This document shows, piece after piece, positions 26,685 through 37,738 of a DNA stretch of 64,000 bases. Below the pieces are notes generated by a model. It saw nothing but the letters and a program-made list of their open reading frames with translations, had not been told where the DNA came from and did not search any database. The first letter of the stretch is position 1. Every line of letters begins with the position of its first letter. This DNA is from an uncultured Pseudomonadota bacterium (GTDB lineage: Bacteria > Pseudomonadota > Gammaproteobacteria > Steroidobacterales > Steroidobacteraceae): assembly GCA_903884235.1 (NCBI GenBank), contig CAISEB010000024.1:94308-158307 (forward strand), given 5' to 3'. The position numbers were made by a program, and so were the translations under genes.

Positions 26685-26685
<1 letters not shown>
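26287..26685 (-). CDS. ybgC: acyl-CoA thioesterase YbgC (4HBT family)
   Basis: Hot-dog-fold thioesterase of 132 residues, usually co-transcribed with tol-pal genes. Active-site region VYWEDTDAGGIVYHASYLRF contains the catalytic Asp and the family DxxGIVYxxxYxxF motif. The start overlaps the ruvB stop by one base (TGATG). It probably hydrolyses acyl-CoA or acyl-ACP near the cell envelope. Confidence 0.95.
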
Positions 26686-27728
<1,043 letters not shown>

Positions 27729-27744
27729 GTGCGCCTCCGGGCGG

Positions 27745-28341
27745 TCATCCCGCCGCCGCCTGCAGCGCGCGCCGGATCAGTTCCGAGGTGCTGCCGCCAC
27801 CATCGCCCGCGGCCTTCAGCATCCGCGTGATCTCCGCCGGCTTGTAGCCGAGCGCCACCAGCGCGCTGAACGCCTCGTGCTGAGCCGCGCCCGGCGCACC
27901 GCCCGGCACGAACGGCACGGACACGGCATCGGTGGCGAATTCCTTGACGCGATCGCGCATGTCGATCAGCACCCGCTCCGCGGTCTTGCGACCGACGCCG
28001 GGGATGCGCACCAGCAGCGCCGCGTCCTCGGCCTCGATGCAGCGCATGAAGTCGAGGACACTCATGCCCGAGAGGATGCCGAGCGCGATCTTAGGCCCGA
28101 CCCCGGACACCTTCAGCAGGTTGCGGAACAGGCGCCGTTCCTCGTCGGTCGCGAACGCATAGAGGATGTGCGCATCCTCGCGCACCACCAGGTGCGTGCG
28201 CAGCGTGATCTCGGCGCCGGTGTCCGGCAGCACGTAGAACGTGGACATCGGCGCCTCGCACTCGTAGCCGACGCCGTTGACATCGACGACGACGATCGGC
28301 GGCAGCTTTGCGGCGAGCCGGCCGCGCAGCCAGCCGATCAC
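27745..28341 (-). CDS. ruvA: Holliday junction DNA-binding protein RuvA
   Basis: Tetrameric junction-binding subunit, 198 residues. The N-terminal OB fold starts [20 protein letters not shown]; the helix-hairpin-helix motifs are [19 protein letters not shown] and [19 protein letters not shown]; the C-terminal domain III contacts RuvB. The start is GTG at 28341, overlapping the ruvC stop, which excludes the arginine-rich extension further upstream. Confidence 0.97.
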   Translation of the reverse strand: MIGWLRGRLAAKLPPIVVVDVNGVGYECEAPMSTFYVLPDTGAEITLRTHLVVREDAHILYAFATDEERRLFRNLLKVSGVGPKIALGILSGMSVLDFMRCIEAEDAALLVRIPGVGRKTAERVLIDMRDRVKEFATDAVSVPFVPGGAPGAAQHEAFSALVALGYKPAEITRMLKAAGDGGGSTSELIRRALQAAAG

Positions 28342-28847
28342 GTCCGGCCTCCCGCGGCGGCGACCGCGACGCGGGTCCCGCGACCGTGGGCGTGGCACAG
28401 CGCGATCGCGAGCGCATCCGCCGCATCGGCGCCGAGCCGGCCGGACACGCCGAGCAGGATCCGCACCATCTTCTGCACCTGCAGCTTGTCGGCGGCGCCC
28501 GTGCCAGTGACGCCGAGCTTGACCTCGCGCGGCGAATACTCGTGGATCGAGGCCGGGCTCGCGAACGTCGCGGCGAGTGCCGCGCCGCGCGCCTGGCCGA
28601 GCTTCAATGCGGAGTCTGGATTGCGGTTCACGAACACCCTTTCGATGGCGATCTCGTCCGGCCGGTACTCGGCCACGAGCGCCGCGACGCCCGCGAAGAT
28701 TTCCTTGAGGCGCGCCGGGAAGTCGCTTCCCGCCGCGCGGATCGTGCCGGAGGCGACGTACCGGGGATCCCCCCGCCCGACGTCGAGGACCCCATATCCC
28801 GTCGCGCGCGACCCGGGGTCGAGCCCGAGGATCCGGGCCGGGCGCAC
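28338..28847 (-). CDS. ruvC: Holliday junction resolvase RuvC
   Basis: Endonuclease that cuts Holliday junctions; 169 residues from the GTG at 28847. Catalytic acids are visible in ILGLDPGSRATGYGV, EIAIERVFVN and DAADALAIALCHAH. An ATG at 28925 would add 26 non-conserved residues. It heads the ruvC-ruvA-ruvB series and overlaps ruvA by 4 bases. Confidence 0.96.
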   Translation of the reverse strand: MRPARILGLDPGSRATGYGVLDVGRGDPRYVASGTIRAAGSDFPARLKEIFAGVAALVAEYRPDEIAIERVFVNRNPDSALKLGQARGAALAATFASPASIHEYSPREVKLGVTGTGAADKLQVQKMVRILLGVSGRLGADAADALAIALCHAHGRGTRVAVAAAGGRT

Positions 28848-29009
28848 GATCGCCGACGCCGTCGTCGGCGCCTCGGCACGCACGGTGCCGGGCTTATACG
28901 AGCGCCACGCGCCGGAGCGTCGCATTGCAGGCTGGGTGGTCACGGTCCATCCGCGGGTATGATACCGGGATAGTCGTCCCCCGACACGCTCAGCAGATGC
29001 GTTTCCGCC

Positions 29010-31139
29010 GTGGAAACAACCACTTTCGACAATGACCAGGCCGCCCTCGCGGCCGCGCGGGCCGCCGCCGAGAGCCTCGGACCGCTGGTCGTCGCAGCGG
29101 CGCCGGAGGCGTTCGAACGCGGCCTCGGCGTCGCGCGGATCGTCGCGCACTTCGACCCGGATCCGGTGGCCGTCGCCGGCACGCTGCTGCAGGGCCTCGG
29201 CGCCGCGACGCCGCTGCCGGCGGACCTCGTGGAGCGCCATGCCCCGGGCGAGGTCGCCGCCTTCGCCGCGGCCCTCGCGCGCTTCGGACGGCTCGACCTT
29301 GCGACGGCCGCCCGCGTTGCCGGCGACGCCTCGGCGCTCTCCGGGGCGCAGGCCGAGGCGCTGCGCCGGATGCTGCTCGCCGTGGTCTCCGACCCGAGGC
29401 TCGTCCTCGCCCGCGTCGCCGAGCAGCTGTGGCTGCTGCGCGACGCGCGCCGCGCGGATGCCGCCGAGAAGCGCCGCCTCGCCCAGCAGACGCAGGACGT
29501 CTACGGGCCGCTCGCGAACCGCCTCGGCCTCGCGGTGCTCAAGTGGGAACTCGAGGATTTCGCGTTCCGCTACCTCGAGCCGGACGAGTACCGGCGCATC
29601 GCCGTGTCGCTGGCCGAGCGCCGCAGCGACCGGGAACGCTACATCGAGGACCTCAAGGCGACGCTCGAGGCGGAGCTCTCGGCCGCGGGCATCGCCGCCG
29701 AGGTCCAGGGCCGGCCGAAGCACATCTACAGCATCTGGAAGAAGATGCAGCGCAAGGGCCTGCGCTTCGAGCAGGTGTTCGACGTGCGCGCCGTGCGCGT
29801 CCTCGTCGACGGCGTCGCGGCGTGCTATGCCGCGCTCGGCGTCGTGCATGGACTGTGGTCGTACCTGCCGGGCGAGTTCGACGACTACATCGCGACCCCG
29901 AAGTCCAACGGCTATCGTTCGATCCACACCGCCGTCGTCGGCCCCGCCGGCCAGGCCGTGGAGGTGCAGATTCGCACGCGCGACATGCATGACCGGGCGG
30001 AACTCGGCGTCGCCGCCCACTGGCGCTACAAGGAAGGGGGGCGTCGCGATGCCGGCCTCGAGCGCAAGGTCGAGCAACTGCGCGCCCTGCTCGCCCCCGG
30101 CCGCGACGGCGACGGCGACCTGCTCGATCGCGTCGGCCCATCGCTGTTCCGCGAACGCGTCTACGCGCTGAGCCCGAGGGGCGACGTCGTCGAGCTGCCG
30201 GAGGGGGCGACACCGCTGGATTTCGCGTACCACGTCCACACGAGCCTCGGCCATCGCTGCCGCGGCGCCCGCGTCGACGGCCGCATGGTGTCGCTCGACC
30301 ACCGCCTCGCGAACGGCGTGACCGTGGAGATCATCACCGGCAAGGAGCCCCAGCCGAGCCGCGACTGGCTCGTCGAGAGCCTGGGCTTCCTCGCCACGCG
30401 GTCCGCCCGCGGCAAGGTGCGGGCCTGGTTCCGCGCCGTCGACCACGACGAGCACCTGCGCGCCGGCCGCGCGATCGTCGAGCGCGAACTCGGCCGCCGC
30501 GGCGGCGCGCCGCCGCCGATCGACGACCTCGCCGCGCTGCTCGGCTGCGACGGTGCGGAGGACCTGTACGTGGCGCTCGGCGCCGGCGACTACTCCGGCG
30601 CGCAGCTCGCGGCCGCGCTGCAGCGTCGCGACCGCAGCGAGGCCCTGACCCTGCCACCCGTGACGGTCGAGGCGCCGAGCGGACCCGAGTCGGCATCGGG
30701 CATCAGCGTCATGGGGGTCGGCGACCTGCTGTCGCACTACGCGCGCTGCTGCGGTCCGGTGCCGCCGGAATCGATCGAGGGCTACGTGACGCTCGGGCGC
30801 GGGGTCACGATCCACCGCGCGACCTGCCGCAACCTCGCGCGACTGCGCGCCAGGCAGCCCGACCGGGTCCTGCCGGTCGCCTGGGGCAGCGACCGCGACC
30901 AGTCCTACCCCGTCGAGTTCGGCGTACTGGCATTCGACCGCCGTGGCCTCGTGCGCGACGTCAGCGGCGTGCTGGCGGACGCCAAGCTCAGCATCGAGCG
31001 GATGAACACGGCGACCAACCACGTCGAGCGCACCGCCGACATGACCGTGGGCGTGCGCGTGCACGATCTCGGGGAACTGGACGCGGTGCTGGCGCGGATC
31101 GCCGGCCTGCCCGACGTGATCCGCGTCCAGCGACGCTGA
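29010..31139 (+). CDS. relA: RelA-type (p)ppGpp synthetase
   Basis: Ribosome-associated synthetase of the stringent-response alarmone. 709 residues. The N-terminal region corresponds to the HD hydrolase fold but has no HD or ED residues, so hydrolysis is lost, as in RelA. The synthetase domain has HIYSIWKKMQRKGLRFEQVF, YCAALG-like CYAALGVVHGLW and KSNGYRSIHTAVVGP, then EVQIRTRDMHDRAELGVAAH. TGS (about 375-435), the zinc-finger region with HYARCCGPVPPE and a C-terminal ACT domain follow. The start is GTG with a weak ribosome binding site. It meets lpd end to end with 7 bases between. Confidence 0.95.
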   Translation: METTTFDNDQAALAAARAAAESLGPLVVAAAPEAFERGLGVARIVAHFDPDPVAVAGTLLQGLGAATPLPADLVERHAPGEVAAFAAALARFGRLDLATAARVAGDASALSGAQAEALRRMLLAVVSDPRLVLARVAEQLWLLRDARRADAAEKRRLAQQTQDVYGPLANRLGLAVLKWELEDFAFRYLEPDEYRRIAVSLAERRSDRERYIEDLKATLEAELSAAGIAAEVQGRPKHIYSIWKKMQRKGLRFEQVFDVRAVRVLVDGVAACYAALGVVHGLWSYLPGEFDDYIATPKSNGYRSIHTAVVGPAGQAVEVQIRTRDMHDRAELGVAAHWRYKEGGRRDAGLERKVEQLRALLAPGRDGDGDLLDRVGPSLFRERVYALSPRGDVVELPEGATPLDFAYHVHTSLGHRCRGARVDGRMVSLDHRLANGVTVEIITGKEPQPSRDWLVESLGFLATRSARGKVRAWFRAVDHDEHLRAGRAIVERELGRRGGAPPPIDDLAALLGCDGAEDLYVALGAGDYSGAQLAAALQRRDRSEALTLPPVTVEAPSGPESASGISVMGVGDLLSHYARCCGPVPPESIEGYVTLGRGVTIHRATCRNLARLRARQPDRVLPVAWGSDRDQSYPVEFGVLAFDRRGLVRDVSGVLADAKLSIERMNTATNHVERTADMTVGVRVHDLGELDAVLARIAGLPDVIRVQRR

Positions 31140-31146
31140 ACCCGGC

Positions 31147-32574
31147 TCAGCGGTTCGGGAAGTCGATCGCGCGCCGATCGGCGGCGAGCGCGGCCTCGTG
31201 GATCGCCTCCGACAGCGTCGGGTGCGCGTGGATCGTGCGCTGCAGGTCCTCGGCGCTGGCCGAGTACTCGAGTGCGAGCACCGCCTCGGCGATGAGCTCG
31301 CCGGCCATCGGGCCGATGACGTGCACGCCGAGCAGTTCGTCGTCGTCGGCGGCGGCGATGACCTTGGCGAAGCCGGCGGTCGACTCCATCGCACGGGCGC
31401 GGCCGCTCGCGAGGAATGGGAACACGCCGATTTTGCAGGCGCGCCCGGAGGCCTTCACCTGCTCCTCGGTCTGCCCGACCCAGGCGATTTCAGGGGCCGT
31501 GTAGATGACCGATGGCACCGTCTTGTAGTTGACCTCGCCGTAGCGGCCGGCGATGAGGTCGGCGACCATCACGCCCTCCTCCTTGCCCTTGTGCGCGAGC
31601 ATCGCGCCGCGCACGCAGTCACCGACCGCATAGACGCCGTCGACGCCGGTCCAGCACTGTTCGTCGACCTTGACGAAGCCGCGCTCGTCGAGCGTGACGC
31701 CGCTACCCTCGCCGAGGAGACCTTCCGTGAACGGCCGGCGGCCGATCGCGACGACGACCTTGTCGACCTCGACCGAGTGCTCGCCGCTGCCATCCGCGTA
31801 GGCGAGCGCGACGCCGGTCGGGCCCGTCGTGGCACCGGACACCTTCGCGCCGAGGCGGATGTCGAGGCCCTGCTTCTTGAACTGCTTGAGGGCTTCCTTC
31901 GCTACCTGCTGGTCGGCCATCGGCAGGAACGTCTCGAGCGCCTCGAGGACGACCACCTCGGCGCCGAGCCGACGCCAGACGCTGCCGAGCTCGAGCCCGA
32001 TCACGCCTGCACCGATGACGCCGAGCCGCCGCGGCACGGTGTCGAGGTCGAGTGCGCCCCAGCTGTCGAGGATCCGCTCGCCGTCGAACGGCAGCGAGCG
32101 CAGCGGCATCGGGCTGGAGCCGCTGGCCAGCACCACGTGCTGCGCCTCGAGCGTGCGCACGGTGCCGTCGAGCGCGGTGTACTCCACGCGCTTGCCGGCG
32201 AGCAGCCGGCCGTGGCCGGCGAGGGCCTCGACCTTGGCGGCCTTGAACAGCGCCTGGATGCCCTGCGTCGACGCCTTGACGATGCCGGACTTGCGCTTCT
32301 GCATCTGCACGACGTCCATCGAGACGTCGGTCACCCTGATCCCGTGGGTCGCGAACTCTTCGCGCGCCCGGTGCAGCAGCTCCGAGGACTCGAGCAGCGC
32401 CTTCGACGGGATGCAGCCGGCGTTCAGGCAGGTGCCACCGAAGGCATGGCTGCCGTCGCGGTTCTTCCAGCCGTCGATGCAGGCGACCCTGAGGCCATTC
32501 TGGCCGGCGCGGATCGCCGCGGGATATCCGGCCGGCCCACCACCGATGACGATGACGTCGTACGTGTCGCTCAT
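31147..32574 (-). CDS. lpd: dihydrolipoyl dehydrogenase (E3)
   Basis: FAD enzyme that reoxidises the lipoyl group of 2-oxo acid dehydrogenase complexes, giving NADH. 475 residues. FAD motif VIVIGGGPAGYPAAIRAGQ, redox disulfide in GGTCLNAGCIPSKAL (Cys49 and Cys54), NAD motif GVIGAGVIGLELGSVW, YAVGDCVRG and the C-terminal His-Glu pair in IHAHPTLSEAIHEA. It lies 19 bases after sucB, so it is probably the E3 of the 2-oxoglutarate dehydrogenase complex. Confidence 0.97.
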   Translation of the reverse strand: MSDTYDVIVIGGGPAGYPAAIRAGQNGLRVACIDGWKNRDGSHAFGGTCLNAGCIPSKALLESSELLHRAREEFATHGIRVTDVSMDVVQMQKRKSGIVKASTQGIQALFKAAKVEALAGHGRLLAGKRVEYTALDGTVRTLEAQHVVLASGSSPMPLRSLPFDGERILDSWGALDLDTVPRRLGVIGAGVIGLELGSVWRRLGAEVVVLEALETFLPMADQQVAKEALKQFKKQGLDIRLGAKVSGATTGPTGVALAYADGSGEHSVEVDKVVVAIGRRPFTEGLLGEGSGVTLDERGFVKVDEQCWTGVDGVYAVGDCVRGAMLAHKGKEEGVMVADLIAGRYGEVNYKTVPSVIYTAPEIAWVGQTEEQVKASGRACKIGVFPFLASGRARAMESTAGFAKVIAAADDDELLGVHVIGPMAGELIAEAVLALEYSASAEDLQRTIHAHPTLSEAIHEAALAADRRAIDFPNR

Positions 32575-32593
32575 GGTTCGTGTCCTTCGGTTC

Positions 32594-33817
32594 TCAGACC
32601 TGCAGCAGCAGCCGTGCCGGATCCTCGAGGCAGTCCTTGATCGTGACCAGGAATTGCACCGCCTCGCGGCCGTCGATGATGCGGTGGTCGTAGGTCAGCG
32701 CCAGGTACATCATCGGCCGCACCACGATCTGGCCGTCGACGACGACCGGCCGGTCCTGGATCTTGTGCATGCCGAGGATGGCGCTCTGCGGGGAGTTCAC
32801 TATCGGCGTCGACATCAGCGAACCGAACACGCCGCCGTTGGTGATGGAGAACGTGCCGCCGGTGAGATCCTCGAGCGTGATCGAGCCGTCACGCGCCTTC
32901 TGGGCATACGCGCCGATCGCGCGTTCGACGTCCGCGCAGCTCATCAGGTCGGCGTCGCGCAGCACCGGCACGATCAGGCCGCGGTCGGTCGAGACCGCCA
33001 CGCCGACGTCGTAGAAGTCGTGGTAGACAATGTCGGCGCCATCGACGTAGGCATTGACGATGGGGAAGCGGCGCAGCGCCTCGACCGTCGCCTTGACGAA
33101 GAACGACATGAACCCGAGCCGCACGCCGTGCGTCTTCTCGAAGCGGTCCTTGTAGCGGGCACGCGCCTCGTTGAGCGCCTTCATGTCCACCTCGTTGAAG
33201 GTGGTCAGCAACGCCTGCGTCGCCTGCGCCTCGACCAGGCGGGTGGCGATGCGCGAGCGAAGGCGGGTCATCGGCACGCGCTGCTCGGTGCGGCCGCTGC
33301 GGGTCGAGGCGGCCGGGGCCGAGGCGCGTGGCGCGGCGGGCGTCGGGGCATCGAGCGCCCGCACCACGTCCTGCTTGGTGATGCGGCCCTCGCGTCCGGA
33401 CCCCGCGATCGCCGCCGGATCCAGGTGCTTCTCCTCGACCAGGCGGCGCGCCGCGGGACCGAGCTTCGCGCCGTCGCCGCCACGGGCCGCGGGTGCGGCT
33501 GCGGTCGTCGCCGCCACTTCACCCGACTTCGCCGCAGCAGCCGGCGCCGCTGCCGCGGTCGCGGTCGCGGTCGCGGTCGCGGTCGGATCGATGATCGCGA
33601 GCAGTGCGCCGCTCGTCACGGTGGAGCCCGCCACGACGCGGATCTCCTTGAGGATCCCGGCGACCGGCGCCGGCACCTCGAGCACGACCTTGTCGGTCTC
33701 GAGGTCTGCAAGGTTCTGGTCGCGACCGACGGCATCGCCCGGCTGCTTGTGCCAGGTCACGAGCGTCGCGTCGGCGACGGACTCGGGGAGCGGCGGAACT
33801 CGCACTTCGATCGTCAT
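32594..33817 (-). CDS. sucB: 2-oxoglutarate dehydrogenase E2 (dihydrolipoyl succinyltransferase)
   Basis: Core acyltransferase of the complex. 407 residues. The lipoyl domain (1-80) carries Lys43 in [16 protein letters not shown] linker of alternating Thr/Ala is encoded by a repeated hexamer. The peripheral subunit-binding domain is around [20 protein letters not shown]. The catalytic domain ends with [20 protein letters not shown], containing the active histidine. The start overlaps the sucA stop (ATGA). Confidence 0.97.
   Translation of the reverse strand: MTIEVRVPPLPESVADATLVTWHKQPGDAVGRDQNLADLETDKVVLEVPAPVAGILKEIRVVAGSTVTSGALLAIIDPTATATATATAAAAPAAAAKSGEVAATTAAAPAARGGDGAKLGPAARRLVEEKHLDPAAIAGSGREGRITKQDVVRALDAPTPAAPRASAPAASTRSGRTEQRVPMTRLRSRIATRLVEAQATQALLTTFNEVDMKALNEARARYKDRFEKTHGVRLGFMSFFVKATVEALRRFPIVNAYVDGADIVYHDFYDVGVAVSTDRGLIVPVLRDADLMSCADVERAIGAYAQKARDGSITLEDLTGGTFSITNGGVFGSLMSTPIVNSPQSAILGMHKIQDRPVVVDGQIVVRPMMYLALTYDHRIIDGREAVQFLVTIKDCLEDPARLLLQV
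33557..33586 (-). repeat. hexanucleotide repeat in sucB linker
   Basis: About five copies of GCGACC (minus strand; ggtcgc on the plus strand) encode a run of Thr-Ala in the E2 linker. Each copy adds two residues and keeps the frame, so copy-number change would only lengthen or shorten the flexible linker. Confidence 0.8.
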
Positions 33818-36726
33818 GGCGTCTTCCTGAGAACTTTGTGTTTGGCGGTCGCTTCGTTCTGGGGCGGGATGCGCGGCGGCTCGCGATGCGGATCGTCCAC
33901 CGTGACCGCGTGCAGCGCCGCGCGCACGAGGCGCTGCTGCTGCTCGACATGGAGCTGGTGGATGCCGGTGGCCGGTGCCGCGGCACCCGGACGCCCGGCG
34001 TAGAAGACGAAGTCACGCGACGAGAGGGGCTCCTGCAGGCGGTGCCGGATCTGGTACCAGGCGCCCTGGTTCTGCGGCTCCTCCTGGCACCAGACGATCT
34101 CGCGCGCATTAGGGTACCGGTCGAGCACGTCCCGGTACTCGTCCGTCGGGAACGGGTACAACTGCTCGAGGCGCACCACCGCGACATTCGCTACGCCATC
34201 CGCGCGGCGCTGCTCGAGCAGGTCGAAATACACCTTGCCGCTGCAGAACACGACGCGGCGCCCGGCTGCGGGATCGAGCGCGTCGACCTCGTCGATGAGC
34301 TTCTGGAAGCGGCCGGTCGCCAGATCCTCGAGCGGCGTCACGGCGAGCTTGTGGCGCAGCAGGCTCTTCGGGGTCATGACGATGAGCGGCTTGCGTAGCG
34401 GGCGCACCATCTGGCGGCGCAGCATGTGGTACATCTGGCCGGGCGTCGAGGGCACGCAGACCTGCATGTTGAGTTCCGCGCACAGCTGCAGGAACCGCTC
34501 GAGTCGCGCGGAGGAGTGCTCGGGCCCCTGCCCCTCGTAACCATGCGGCAGCAGCAGCGTGATGCCGGACAGCCGACCCCACTTGCCCTCGCCCGAGCTG
34601 ATGAACTGGTCGATGATGACCTGGGCGCCGTTCGCGAAGTCGCCGAACTGCCCCTCCCAGATCACCAGCGTCTCCGGAGTCGTCGTCGAGTAGCCGTACT
34701 CGAAGCCGAGCACGGCCTCCTCGGACAGCACCGAGTCCGTGACGCGGAAGCGGTTTTCCCGCGCGATGTGCTCGAGCGGGACGTGGATGCGGTCCGTGGC
34801 CTGGTCGTGCAGCACGGCGTGGCGGTGGAAGAACGTCCCGCGCCCGCTGTCCTGGCCGGTGAGCCGCACGCCATAGCCCTGGTCCACGAGCGTCGCGTAG
34901 GCGAGCGTCTCCGCCGCGCCCCAGTCGAGCGGCTGCTCGCCGGCGAGCATGCGCGCCCGGTCCTCGTAGATCTTCGCCACGCGCGGATGCAGGCGGAAGT
35001 CCGCCGGCACCTGCACGAGGCGCGCGCCGATGTCCTTCAGGTGGGCGACCGAGGGCGTGTTGTAGGTGTCGTCGTCCGGATCGGCAGTCAGGTGCCGCGA
35101 CCAGTCGACCGTGTACTTGTTGCCGAGCAGCCCGAGCGCCGCGCGTGCCTGCGGCTTGCCGGCGTCGAGGCCATCGCGGTAGCGCCCGACCATCTGCCCG
35201 GCCTCGTCGGCTCCGAGCACGCCGTCCGCCGCGAGGCGCTCGGCGTAGATCTGGCGCGTGGTCGGGTGGCTGCGGATGACCTGGTACATCCCGGGCTGCG
35301 TCGCTGCGGGTTCGTCGGCCTCGTTGTGGCCATGGCGGCGGTAGCAGACAAGGTCGATCACCACGTCCTTGCGGAAGCGCTTGCGGTAGTCGAGCGCGAG
35401 GCGCGTGACGAACACGCAGGCCTCCGGGTCGTCGCCATTGACGTGGAAGATCGGCGCCTCGACCATCTTGGCGACGTCGGAGCAGTACAGCGTCGAGCGC
35501 GTATCGCGCGGATCCGACGTCGTGAACCCGACCTGGTTGTTGATGATCAGGTGGACGGTACCGCCGGTGTAGAAGCCGCGCGCCTGCGACAGCTGCAGGG
35601 TCTCCATCACGACGCCCTGGCCGCCGAACGCCGAATCGCCGTGGATCACGACCGGCAGCACGCGCTCGCCGATGGCGTCGCCACGACGCTCCTGGCGGGC
35701 ACGCACCGATCCCTCTACCACGGGATTGACGACCTCGAGGTGCGACGGGTTGAAGGCAAGCGCGACGTGGACGTTGCCCGCCGGCGTGCGCAGGTCCGCG
35801 GAGAAGCCCTTGTGGTACTTCACGTCGCCGGAGCCGCGCAGGTGCGACAGGTCGTAGTTGCCCTCGAATTCGGAGAACAGGTCGCGCGGCGACTTGCCGA
35901 GCAGGTTGACGAGCACGTTCAGTCGGCCGCGGTGCGCCATGCCGATGATGCACTCCTCGACGCCGAGCGTGCCGCCGTGCTGGATCAGGTCGTCCAGCAT
36001 CGGCATCAGCGCATCGCCGCCCTCGAGCGAGAAGCGCTTCTGGCCGACGTACTTGGTGTGCAGGTAGCGCTCGAGGCCCTCGGCCGCCGTGAGCTGCCAG
36101 AGGATGTTGCGGCGCTCGTCGACCGAGAACCGGTATCTCAGCCGGCTGTCCTGGAACTGCTGCTGCAGCCAGAGGCGCTCGTCGCTGTCGGAGACGTGCG
36201 CGAACTCGGCACCGATCGTGTCGCAGTACAGGAACCTCAGCTGCGCGACCATGTCGCGCAGCTTCATCCGCGTCGGGATCGAATCGGTCTTGGAGCCCGT
36301 GTAGAACTCGCGATCGAGGTCCGCGTCCGACAGCCCGAAGTAGCCGAGCTCGAGGACCCGCGGCATGTCGCGCGTCATGAGACCGAGCGGGTCGATGCGC
36401 GCGACCAGGTGGCCGCGGTTGGCGTACACCTGGACCATGCGCGAGACGAACCCCTGCTTGGCGGCCTCTTCGCTGCCGGGCGCGACCGGCGCCGCGCCGA
36501 GGCGCGGCCCGCGCGCGCGCGCGGCGAACTCCGCGAGCACCGGACCGTGGGGCACGTCGCGTGCCCCGTCGTCCTGCGGCGTCGTGAACGCCCGGAAGTA
36601 GCTGCGCCACTCCGGCGGCACGGACTCGGGGTCGGTGAGGAACCGTTCGTACAGGTCCTCGACGAACGCGGCGTTGCCGCCCGACAGCGGGGTCGAGGCG
36701 AACCAATCGCTCAGGTTGAAGCTCAT
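33814..36726 (-). CDS. sucA: 2-oxoglutarate dehydrogenase E1
   Basis: Thiamine diphosphate decarboxylase of the TCA cycle. 970 residues, normal for the family. N-terminal [19 protein letters not shown], the thiamine-binding [18 protein letters not shown] and the GDDPEACV motif are clear, as are [32 protein letters not shown] and the C-terminal EEPQNQGAW. It starts the sucA-sucB-lpd cluster and overlaps sucB by 4 bases. Confidence 0.98.
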   Translation of the reverse strand: MSFNLSDWFASTPLSGGNAAFVEDLYERFLTDPESVPPEWRSYFRAFTTPQDDGARDVPHGPVLAEFAARARGPRLGAAPVAPGSEEAAKQGFVSRMVQVYANRGHLVARIDPLGLMTRDMPRVLELGYFGLSDADLDREFYTGSKTDSIPTRMKLRDMVAQLRFLYCDTIGAEFAHVSDSDERLWLQQQFQDSRLRYRFSVDERRNILWQLTAAEGLERYLHTKYVGQKRFSLEGGDALMPMLDDLIQHGGTLGVEECIIGMAHRGRLNVLVNLLGKSPRDLFSEFEGNYDLSHLRGSGDVKYHKGFSADLRTPAGNVHVALAFNPSHLEVVNPVVEGSVRARQERRGDAIGERVLPVVIHGDSAFGGQGVVMETLQLSQARGFYTGGTVHLIINNQVGFTTSDPRDTRSTLYCSDVAKMVEAPIFHVNGDDPEACVFVTRLALDYRKRFRKDVVIDLVCYRRHGHNEADEPAATQPGMYQVIRSHPTTRQIYAERLAADGVLGADEAGQMVGRYRDGLDAGKPQARAALGLLGNKYTVDWSRHLTADPDDDTYNTPSVAHLKDIGARLVQVPADFRLHPRVAKIYEDRARMLAGEQPLDWGAAETLAYATLVDQGYGVRLTGQDSGRGTFFHRHAVLHDQATDRIHVPLEHIARENRFRVTDSVLSEEAVLGFEYGYSTTTPETLVIWEGQFGDFANGAQVIIDQFISSGEGKWGRLSGITLLLPHGYEGQGPEHSSARLERFLQLCAELNMQVCVPSTPGQMYHMLRRQMVRPLRKPLIVMTPKSLLRHKLAVTPLEDLATGRFQKLIDEVDALDPAAGRRVVFCSGKVYFDLLEQRRADGVANVAVVRLEQLYPFPTDEYRDVLDRYPNAREIVWCQEEPQNQGAWYQIRHRLQEPLSSRDFVFYAGRPGAAAPATGIHQLHVEQQQRLVRAALHAVTVDDPHREPPRIPPQNEATAKHKVLRKTP

Positions 36727-36823
36727 TCCAGGCTCTGTGATCGAGGGGGGCCCGAAGCCGGCCGTGCGCGGAGTTTAGCGGATGCGGCGGCGCACCACAA
36801 AAGCCCTGCCCGGCCCCGGGGAA

Positions 36824-37321
36824 TCAGTTGAGCGAGGCCGCCAGCGACAGCTCGTAGGTGATCAGCATCAGGTAGGCGACGACCAGCGAGTGGACGATCG
36901 CGCCGGCGCGCAGCCAGCGGAACACCCGGAAGCGCGCGAGCGCGACGAGGGCCACCACGCCACCGCCGGTCAGCGCGAGCTTGGTGAGGACGAACCGGCG
37001 CGCGTCGCCATAGACGAACAGCGCCATGACCGGATTCGCCTCGCGCGCGCCGACGGCGAGCAGGTGCAGGGTGAGCACGGCATCCGCCACGCACAGCACG
37101 AGGATGAGGATCGCGCTCGCGAACAGCGCCGGGTCGTGCCAGTCGATGATCGGCCGGACGCGATCGTCCTCCCGCCGCCCGGCGCGCCGGCGCGGTCGGA
37201 AGCCGCCATAGAGCAGGCCGAACCACAGGCGTGCGCGACGGTCGGGATTGCCGTGGCGCCGCTCGGGAACGCCCGGTGGCAGGCCGGAGGGGTCGCGGTC
37301 GGTGGGCGGCTGCTCGGACAT
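36824..37321 (-). CDS. small membrane protein, DUF5658-like
   Basis: 165 residues from the ATG at 37321. A polar N-terminal part (PPGVPERRHGNPDRRARL) is followed by about four membrane segments: LFASAILILVLCVADAVLTL, LALTGGGVVALVALARF, AGAIVHSLVVAYLMLITYEL and a first WFGLLYGGF stretch. AREANPVMA between segments is a motif I associate with DUF5658 proteins. Function unknown. It lies downstream of the DUF4236 gene on the same strand. Confidence 0.65.
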   Translation of the reverse strand: MSEQPPTDRDPSGLPPGVPERRHGNPDRRARLWFGLLYGGFRPRRRAGRREDDRVRPIIDWHDPALFASAILILVLCVADAVLTLHLLAVGAREANPVMALFVYGDARRFVLTKLALTGGGVVALVALARFRVFRWLRAGAIVHSLVVAYLMLITYELSLAASLN

Positions 37322-37397
37322 CCCGGCATTGGTAGCACGCCCGGGCGGATCCGAACCGTGCTCCAGTTCCGGGTCTCGCGGCCGGACGCTCGCCCGA

Positions 37398-37697
37398 TCA
37401 GTGGGTCGCCACGAACCAGGCGATGCACGCCAGCGCGAGCAGCAGCACGGCGACCACGCGCCAGCCACGCGAGGCCCCCGCCGGCGCGGCGGGCGTCGCC
37501 TCCGGCGGGCGCCCGGGCGAGTCAACGCGAGTGTAGCTGAGCCCGGTCCCCGGCACGCCGACCGTCGTGCGCGTGCCGGTCGGGCCGACCGTCACGTGCG
37601 CGCCGCGCACGCCCACCGAGACGGACGCGCCGCGCTTGCCGAGGTTGATCCGCAGGTCCGGCAGCAGCCGCAGCGAACGGCGAAAGCGAAAGCCCAT
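37398..37697 (-). CDS. DUF4236 domain protein
   Basis: 99 residues. The N-terminal 55 residues (MGFRFRRSLRLLPDLRINLG, then GKRGASVSVGVRGAHVTVGP and GTRTTVGVPGTGLSYT) match the DUF4236 pattern closely. A proline/alanine linker and a C-terminal membrane helix (WRVVAVLLLALACIAWFVA) follow. The overlapping longer frame upstream is a shadow of the glycosyltransferase. Function unknown. Start chosen from the conserved MGFRFR. Confidence 0.85.
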   Translation of the reverse strand: MGFRFRRSLRLLPDLRINLGKRGASVSVGVRGAHVTVGPTGTRTTVGVPGTGLSYTRVDSPGRPPEATPAAPAGASRGWRVVAVLLLALACIAWFVATH

Positions 37698-37738
37698 GGT
37701 GACCTCGATCGGGACTGCGGCGCCCGGCGCCCTGCCGC

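Noticed and set aside
34109..36706. Alternate frame of 865 codons across sucA
   Set aside because: Arginine/alanine-rich shadow; the SucA frame carries all the conserved motifs.
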